Part shown: one piece after another, positions 4,509 through 8,103 of the stretch
How positions within the stretch are numbered: position 1 is the first letter of the stretch
How the letters are laid out: every line of letters begins with the position of its first letter
NCBI GenBank assembly: GCA_023415775.1
Contig: JAEZJM010000022.1
Location: 1 to 8,103, forward strand
Reading direction: 5' to 3'
Length of the DNA stretch: 8,103 nt
Source: Bacillota bacterium
Lineage (GTDB): Bacteria; Bacillota; Negativicutes; Sporomusales; UBA7701
Notes under the pieces: generated by a model
Told to the model about the DNA's origin: nothing
The model's database searches: none
What the model saw: the letters and a program-made list of their open reading frames with translations, nothing else
Program-made: the position numbers and the translations under genes

Positions 4509-5825
4509 TCATTTGCTGGCACTGGCGCCGATGTCGATAACAGAGCCGTCCTCCGTATACTTAAAGAGCGCAGCCGTATCCTTGTTGCCGGTGGTGATGA
4601 CCGCAAAGGTTCTGGTGGCATCCGGATAGTCGGTGTTATGGTCGATCCATGTTCCGTCGTTCAGGTAGTATTTACCGTTGCCCATGTCCCGATACACAGG
4701 CACATGGGTATGACCAAACACGACCACATCCACCTTTTCGTTCGGGTTTTCAAGGTACTGCGCCTTTGCTTGCTTGAAATAGTATTCCCAGTCCGTGGCT
4801 CCCGCTATCGCCTCGATAAAGCTGTTCGGAACCTTGACGTTATTGATTTTTTGGCGCTCGCCCCATGTGCGCTGAATGTTTTTGAACAGCACTGGCGCGG
4901 AAATAGTTCCGTCCTTCTGCTGAGCCGGGTAGAAATCAAGATAAGTATACGCACTGTCAAATCCGGCGATGTGCATATCGAATATCTTCTCGTCAAGGCC
5001 CTCGTTGGGCGTCATCCTCATGGAGATACCTTTGAAAAGCGAGTAATAAAGATAAGCGCCATACTGGTCAGTATCGGTCTTATCCGGCACGTTAGTTACC
5101 ACCGGCAGTTTCTTCTCTACCTTCGGACGACCCTCCAGCACCCAGGTTGCGGCATAGCGGGCGTAAAAATATCCTGCTGGGAAAATGGTATTTTCATTAC
5201 CACACAGCTCCGCGTTAGTGACCGTGTCCGGTGCGGAACACACGTCGTAACGGTGACCGTGCTCGATTACGATCTCATTTCGGTCGCCTGTGTAATAGGC
5301 GCCGAGACCTTCGGCATCCCTGACCTGAACGATGTTAGGGATCGCTTCCTGCAAAACGCTGGTCTCAAGCGTCATGTCATGGTTCCCAATCACGTAAACT
5401 AGCTTTATTCCTTTCTTGGTCACGTTGTTCAACTCGTCGATCACGGCCTGATTGTTGGCAATCACATCCTTATAAAATTGCCGTTGATCCGTGTAGCTGG
5501 GATAATTTACCGGAAGAAACCACTCGTCCAGAAAATCACCGGCGATCACCAGCTCGCGCACATCCGTAGTGCTTTGCAGGCGCTGCAAGAATTCAATGAA
5601 CCACTGCCGGTTTTTCAGCGTCTCGGTATATCTGTCATCGATGCCGAGATGGATGTCGCTTATAACGACAATCTTGTCTCTTGTTCCGCCGGCATCCCAC
5701 AAAGCTGCGGCACTTTCCGGCGCGGAAGTCCGCGCGCCGGTATTCCATGAAAATCCAGTGGTGAACAGCGCAAAAGAAATTACCATCATGGTCATCAGCA
5801 ATAAAGAGAGAATTCTTACTTTCAT
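4509..5825 (-). CDS. Exported calcineurin-like metallophosphoesterase
   Basis: A 438-residue protein with the full calcineurin-like metallophosphatase signature: D57-x-H59 in V-V-I-S-D-I-H-L-G, G-D97 in I-A-G-D-F-L-D, G-N148-H-D in V-I-G-N-H-D-M, H189-G-H191 in I-E-H-G-H-R-Y-D, and G-H372-T-H374 near the C-terminus. Together these bind two metal ions and hydrolyse phosphomono- or diesters. Residues 5-25 form a hydrophobic stretch after M-K-V-R, so the enzyme is probably exported or anchored outside the membrane; there is no lipobox cysteine. The start was chosen because GGAGGA (minus strand, 5833-5838) lies seven bases before this ATG and the signal peptide begins there. The frame stays open for 46 more codons upstream. 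D-F-L-D after the GD motif recalls the LpxH/YbbF branch, but the substrate cannot be assigned. It appears monocistronic, with a terminator at 4357-4391. Confidence 0.9.
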   Translation of the reverse strand: MKVRILSLLLMTMMVISFALFTTGFSWNTGARTSAPESAAALWDAGGTRDKIVVISDIHLGIDDRYTETLKNRQWFIEFLQRLQSTTDVRELVIAGDFLDEWFLPVNYPSYTDQRQFYKDVIANNQAVIDELNNVTKKGIKLVYVIGNHDMTLETSVLQEAIPNIVQVRDAEGLGAYYTGDRNEIVIEHGHRYDVCSAPDTVTNAELCGNENTIFPAGYFYARYAATWVLEGRPKVEKKLPVVTNVPDKTDTDQYGAYLYYSLFKGISMRMTPNEGLDEKIFDMHIAGFDSAYTYLDFYPAQQKDGTISAPVLFKNIQRTWGERQKINNVKVPNSFIEAIAGATDWEYYFKQAKAQYLENPNEKVDVVVFGHTHVPVYRDMGNGKYYLNDGTWIDHNTDYPDATRTFAVITTGNKDTAALFKYTEDGSVIDIGASASK

Positions 5826-5963
5826 GTTCTTTTCCTCCAATGATTCGATATTGTCGACCAGGTAGTCAGCGCGGAGATACTCAAGCTCCTTGTCGGTAAT
5901 GCAAGCGCCTTCGTGAATGCGTATACATTTCCTTGTGTTCGCGCTTTTTCCTTCGATTGCCAA
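5826..5963 (-). other. Open in-frame extension upstream of the metallophosphoesterase start
   Basis: The phosphoesterase frame continues upstream to a TTG at 5961-5963 with no stop. It would encode 46 residues of mixed charged and hydrophobic character (for example I-T-D-K-E-L-E-Y-L-R-A). The only purine-rich site before the TTG is AGGGGGA, which abuts it at too short a spacing for normal initiation, and an extension would bury the signal peptide. It is therefore best treated as untranslated leader or a decayed small reading frame. I do not recognise a family. Confidence 0.35.
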
Positions 5964-6072
5964 TCCCCCTAATAACTACCTATAAAAATGTCGATATTCG
6001 TAAATTTAAATGTATAGCGATCTTGTTCCTGCCAACTGTTTGCAATAATTTTTGAAAATACATTGAGCTGAC

Positions 6073-6095
6073 AAAAAAATAAGCCTGATTGGCTT
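6073..6095 (-). terminator. Weak second hairpin with U-tract downstream of the SASP gene
   Basis: AAGCC (6081-6085) pairs with GGCTT (6091-6095) around a 5-base loop. On the minus strand the stem is followed by A and a run of seven T. The stem is short, so it may only back up the stronger terminator at 6136-6179. Confidence 0.35.
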
Positions 6096-6135
6096 CAATT
6101 TTAAAGATTTACCAATACATGGCGCCAAAGGCATG

Positions 6136-6179
6136 TAAAAAATGTGACCCCAGAAGCCTATACTAGGCCTCGGGGGTCA
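6136..6179 (-). terminator. Terminator of the SASP gene
   Basis: The stem TGACCCC (6145-6151) with GGGGTCA (6173-6179) continues through two mismatches to AGCCT/AGGC pairing with a 5-base loop. On the minus strand it is followed by CATTTTTT. It begins six bases after the SASP stop codon. Confidence 0.8.
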
Positions 6180-6184
6180 TTAAT

Positions 6185-6388
6185 TTATTCAGCATTCTGA
6201 TGCGCATTTCCATTTTGTCTCGCTTCGTCGACCATCGCCTGTTCCCCGCGCCTGATAGCTTCCCGGACCATCGAGCCCACTTCGCCCGTTGTCACATCGG
6301 ACCAATCCCCATCCTCCACTTTTTCACCGAACCCTAAATCATGAGCTAACTTATCCTTTGTCTCTTGCGACATAACCTTGTCACTCAC
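6185..6388 (-). CDS. Alpha/beta-type small acid-soluble spore protein
   Basis: A 67-residue protein. After an N-terminal K-x-M-S-Q-E-T-K-D-K-L-A-H-D-L-G-F segment it has G-D-W-S-D-V-T-T-G-E-V-G-S-M-V-R-E-A-I. This follows the clostridial form of alpha/beta-type SASPs (L-K-x-x-I-A-x-E-L-G-V, then G-W-G-x-V-S-x-R-x-C-G-x-M-V-R-x-A-I). Such proteins saturate DNA in the forespore, hold it in an A-like form and protect it from UV and chemical damage. The tail is unusually polar (ending G-N-A-H-Q-N-A-E). The ATG at 6394 is only two bases from GGAGG (6397-6401), whereas the in-frame GTG at 6388 is eight bases away, so I prefer GTG. A sigma-G-type promoter lies upstream and terminators lie downstream, so it is a single-gene unit. 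The small size and divergence from canonical SASPs leave some doubt. Confidence 0.75.
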   Translation of the reverse strand: MSDKVMSQETKDKLAHDLGFGEKVEDGDWSDVTTGEVGSMVREAIRRGEQAMVDEARQNGNAHQNAE

Positions 6389-6431
6389 ATACATTACCTC
6401 CCGTCTTCGATGTATTACAGGAGTCTAAGTA

Positions 6432-6461
6432 TATTATGCGCCGTTATCTCACAAGCTATTC
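6432..6461 (-). promoter_or_regulatory. Sigma-G-type forespore promoter of the SASP gene
   Basis: On the minus strand, GAATA (6457-6461), an 18-base spacer and CATAATA (6432-6438). These fit the sigma-G consensus as I know it (-35 GHATR, -10 CATHHTA, spacing 17-18). It ends about 30 bases upstream of the ribosome binding site, where a SASP promoter should be. Confidence 0.6.
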
Positions 6462-6633
6462 GTCTTGAAAAGTGTTATTTAGTACATCGCACTGGAGCGA
6501 TGTTCCAAAGGTAAGATTTTCATTGAATTAGCGGGCCGGGGCCAGCAGGTAAATAAAATGTCAGGCATTATTTGTAGAAGGGAAAAAGAATATCGCGTAG
6601 AACTAAACTACCAATATCCTGGGGCGATCATAT

Positions 6634-6669
6634 CCTCTAGTAGTTTTAACTACTAGAGGTTCCTTTCTT
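6634..6669 (+). terminator. Strong palindrome with T-rich tail, terminator-like, no clear gene upstream
   Basis: CCTCTAGTAGTT (6634-6645) and AACTACTAGAGG (6648-6659) are perfect 12-bp arms separated by two bases, followed by TTCCTTTCTT. The form suits a plus-strand terminator. The only upstream plus-strand frame is an unconvincing 32-codon ORF whose stop lies in the 3' arm. Confidence 0.5.
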
Positions 6670-6811
6670 ATGACAAGATAGGAAACTATTCGAATGGGAC
6701 TATCCGCGAGTGGACTTGAACAACCTAAATGGCTTGCCTCAGCGTGGAATCCAGTTATAAAACACTTTTCATATGGAATCCCGGTTTTAGATTAGGGAAA
6801 AAACAGATTTG

Positions 6812-6889
6812 GTCATTAGGGCGATATTCTGTTTTACGGATTTTTCGCTATGAAAGCTAAGAACTGTGTAGACATTACATCCTAATGAC
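6812..6889 (+). repeat. 9-bp inverted repeat enclosing 60 bases in the transporter leader
   Basis: GTCATTAGG (6812-6820) and CCTAATGAC (6881-6889) are exact reverse complements and lie 28 bases upstream of the next start codon. They could close a structured leader RNA or be the ends of a decayed small element. The enclosed 60 bases match no riboswitch class that I recognise by eye. Confidence 0.4.
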
Positions 6890-6917
6890 AAAATTAGCCA
6901 ATGAGGGAGGTGGTAGA

Positions 6918-7061
6918 ATGGCAAAGGTCATTGTGAACAGCGAACAGCCAAATACGTCGTAGTGGTTGTCAATGATGGCTTTTCGCGTAGAATCACAATA
7001 TGATGGTGTTATATACGAAAACTATGCCGTAAGGTACGCAATAACGAGAGAGGGTGGATAA
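6918..7061 (+). pseudogene. Possible frameshifted small gene before the LivJ-like gene
   Basis: A strong ribosome binding site (GGGAGG, 6905-6910) lies seven bases before ATG 6918. The reading frame is only 14 codons (M-A-K-V-I-V-N-S-E-Q, then a stop at 6960). Moving to another frame at about 6950 gives K-Y-V-V-V-V-V-N-D-G-F-S-R-R-I, stopping at 7001. A third frame from 6972 gives F-R-V-E-S-Q-Y-D-G-V-I-Y-E-N-Y-A-V-R-Y-A and stops at 7059, two bases before the transporter ATG. Read together these would make a beta-rich protein of about 45-50 residues with two frameshifts. Alternatively the 14-codon frame is a leader peptide. I recognise no family for it. Confidence 0.3.
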
Positions 7062-7063
7062 TA

Positions 7064-8103
7064 ATGAAGAAACTGACTAAGGTGCTTCTGACAGCGACGA
7101 TAGCAGTGGCCACGGTGGTATTCGCCGGTTGCGGGGGAAAAACTCAAACAACCGACATTAAAATTGGCGCCAATTTTGAAATGACTGGCGGGGTCGCTCA
7201 GTATGGGCAATCTGCTGCCAACGGGATAAAATTGGCTTTTAAAGAAACGAACGCAGCCGGAGGAGTTCTGGGTAAACAACTCACCCTGATTGTGGCTGAT
7301 AATAAATCCGAGCCGTCTGAATCGACTAATGCAATTACGAAGCTGATTAACCAAGATAAGGTTGTCGCGGTAATGGGCCCAGCGGCCAGCTCCAATGTAC
7401 TGGCAGCGGCTCCGGTCGCTCAGGCCAGTAAAATTCCGCTTTTGACTCCGACCGGTACAAATCCCAAAATTACAGTGGAAGATGGCAAAGTGAAAGACTA
7501 TGTTTTCCGGTCGTGTTTCATCGATCCTTTCCAAGGGAAAATAATGGCCAATTTTGCGGCGAATACCCTAAAAGCGAAATCGGCCGTAATTTATATCGAC
7601 TCTTCCTCTGATTATTCGAAGGGGTTAGCGAAGAATTTTGAAGAGTCCTTTGCCCAAAAGGGCGGCAGTGTAGTTGCAAAAGAGGCTTTCCTGCAAAAGG
7701 ACCAGGACTTCAGGGCAACGCTGACCAAAATAAAAGCGTTAAACCCGGATGTGATTTATCTTCCTGCGTATTACGAGGAAGTAGCCAAGATTATCAAGCA
7801 AGCCCGGGATATGGGCATCACCGTGCCGATTCTTGGTAGCGACGGATGGGATTCGCCGAAACTGGTCGAGATCGCCGGCGCCGCAGCCACAAACAATACA
7901 TTTTTCACCAACCATTACTCCGCACAGGATAAAGATCCGAGGGTGCAAAAATTCGTAGAGGCTTACAAAAAGGAATATGGCCAAAACCCCGACGCGCTCG
8001 CCGTGCTTGGATATGATGGAGCGTTGATGATGATTGACGCTATTAAGCGGGCGAACAGCACAGACCCGGCCAAGATCAAGGAAGCGCTGGCCCAGACGAG
8101 CAA
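7064..8103 (+). CDS. livJ: Branched-chain amino acid ABC transporter substrate-binding lipoprotein, 3' end outside the window
   Basis: 346 codons are visible with no stop before the right edge. The start ATG has AGGGTGG at 7051-7057, six bases upstream. The N-terminus is a lipoprotein signal, M-K-K-L-T-K-V-L-L followed by a hydrophobic run and F-A-G-C, so C23 should be lipidated and the protein tethered outside the membrane. The mature part is a type I periplasmic-binding fold of the LivJ/LivK family: I-K-I-G-A-N-F-E-M-T-G-G (32-43), G-x-x-x-A-N-G-I-K-L-A (48-58), N-A-A-G-G-V-L-G (63-70), G-P-A-A-S-S-N-V (105-112) and the later P-L-L-T-P-T-G-T-N-P. Such proteins deliver leucine, isoleucine, valine or related small acids to the LivH/M/G/F permease, whose genes would be expected further right. 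Related proteins bind other ligands, so the substrate is tentative. A full-length member has about 370-400 residues. Confidence 0.93.
   Translation, partial: MKKLTKVLLTATIAVATVVFAGCGGKTQTTDIKIGANFEMTGGVAQYGQSAANGIKLAFKETNAAGGVLGKQLTLIVADNKSEPSESTNAITKLINQDKVVAVMGPAASSNVLAAAPVAQASKIPLLTPTGTNPKITVEDGKVKDYVFRSCFIDPFQGKIMANFAANTLKAKSAVIYIDSSSDYSKGLAKNFEESFAQKGGSVVAKEAFLQKDQDFRATLTKIKALNPDVIYLPAYYEEVAKIIKQARDMGITVPILGSDGWDSPKLVEIAGAAATNNTFFTNHYSAQDKDPRVQKFVEAYKKEYGQNPDALAVLGYDGALMMIDAIKRANSTDPAKIKEALAQTS

Larger units (their letters stand above)
6462..7063. other. About 600-base region without a convincing intact gene
   Basis: Both strands have only short open frames. On the plus strand, one of 32 codons starts at 6558 with a weak site and ends inside the hairpin at 6634, and another of 33 codons starts at 6694 (ATGGGACTA); neither resembles a known protein. 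A perfect 7-bp hairpin (ACATCGC 6484-6490, GCGATGT 6497-6503) lies just upstream of the sigma-G promoter. Two near copies of TGGAATCC(A/C)(G)GTT lie at 6745-6756 and 6774-6786. The stretch also holds the hairpin at 6634-6669, the 9-bp inverted repeat at 6812-6889 and a possible decayed small gene at 6918. It reads like eroded sequence plus the leader of the transporter gene. Confidence 0.55.

Noticed and set aside
4464..5402. 312-codon plus-strand ORF
   Set aside because: It is antisense to the metallophosphoesterase, which has all its metal-binding motifs. The plus-strand translation shows no family features and no good ribosome binding site was seen.
6745..6786. Paired TGGAATCC repeats as insertion-sequence ends
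   Set aside because: They are direct, only about 12 bases long and imperfect, with no transposase remnant or target duplication nearby.
7022..7534. 170-codon minus-strand ORF
   Set aside because: It is antisense to the LivJ-like gene, which has a clear lipoprotein signal and binding-protein motifs.

Overview
The window looks like a chromosomal segment of an anaerobic, spore-forming member of the Bacillota. The main evidence is a short alpha/beta-type small acid-soluble spore protein gene (minus strand, about 6185-6388) preceded by a good match to a forespore sigma-G promoter, together with strong GGAGG-type ribosome binding sites and hairpin-plus-U terminators. A didermic relative such as the Sporomusaceae is possible, but that is only an inference from overall gene flavour.

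Left edge (1-1310): the 3' part of a membrane acyltransferase gene runs in from outside the window. It is followed by five GTGGGTGCAA-type direct repeats and then by the 3' part of a tRNA-Arg(UCU) gene with CCA and an intact terminator, but no recognisable D-arm. This is the layout expected where an integrase has inserted an element into the 3' end of a tRNA gene. The element would lie to the left, ordinary chromosome to the right, and the acyltransferase would be cargo near the element's end.

Middle (1310-4000): a bacterial ferritin gene with its own promoter and terminator, then a DJ-1/PfpI-family gene. Facing them is a minus-strand operon of a short QueG-like [4Fe-4S] protein gene and a cupin gene. 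A shared hairpin separates the converging units.

Scar (4000-4500): the first 31 codons of a LysR-type regulator (plus strand) run into a nonsense codon and then directly into the first part of a small conserved gene on the minus strand, which is also frameshifted. Both genes lack their 3' parts, as if one deletion had removed the ends of a convergent pair. The LysR remnant is divergent from the QueG-like/cupin operon, so that operon has probably lost its local regulator while keeping operator-like ATYGATA repeats.

Right half: a secreted or membrane-anchored metallophosphoesterase (minus), the SASP gene (minus), and about 600 bases with no convincing intact gene but several hairpins and a possible decayed small gene. 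The last gene is the 5' part of a LivJ/LivK-type substrate-binding lipoprotein of a branched-chain amino acid ABC importer, which continues past the right edge. No complete novel system is visible. The best leads are the integration boundary, the double-truncation scar and the QueG-like/cupin pair.
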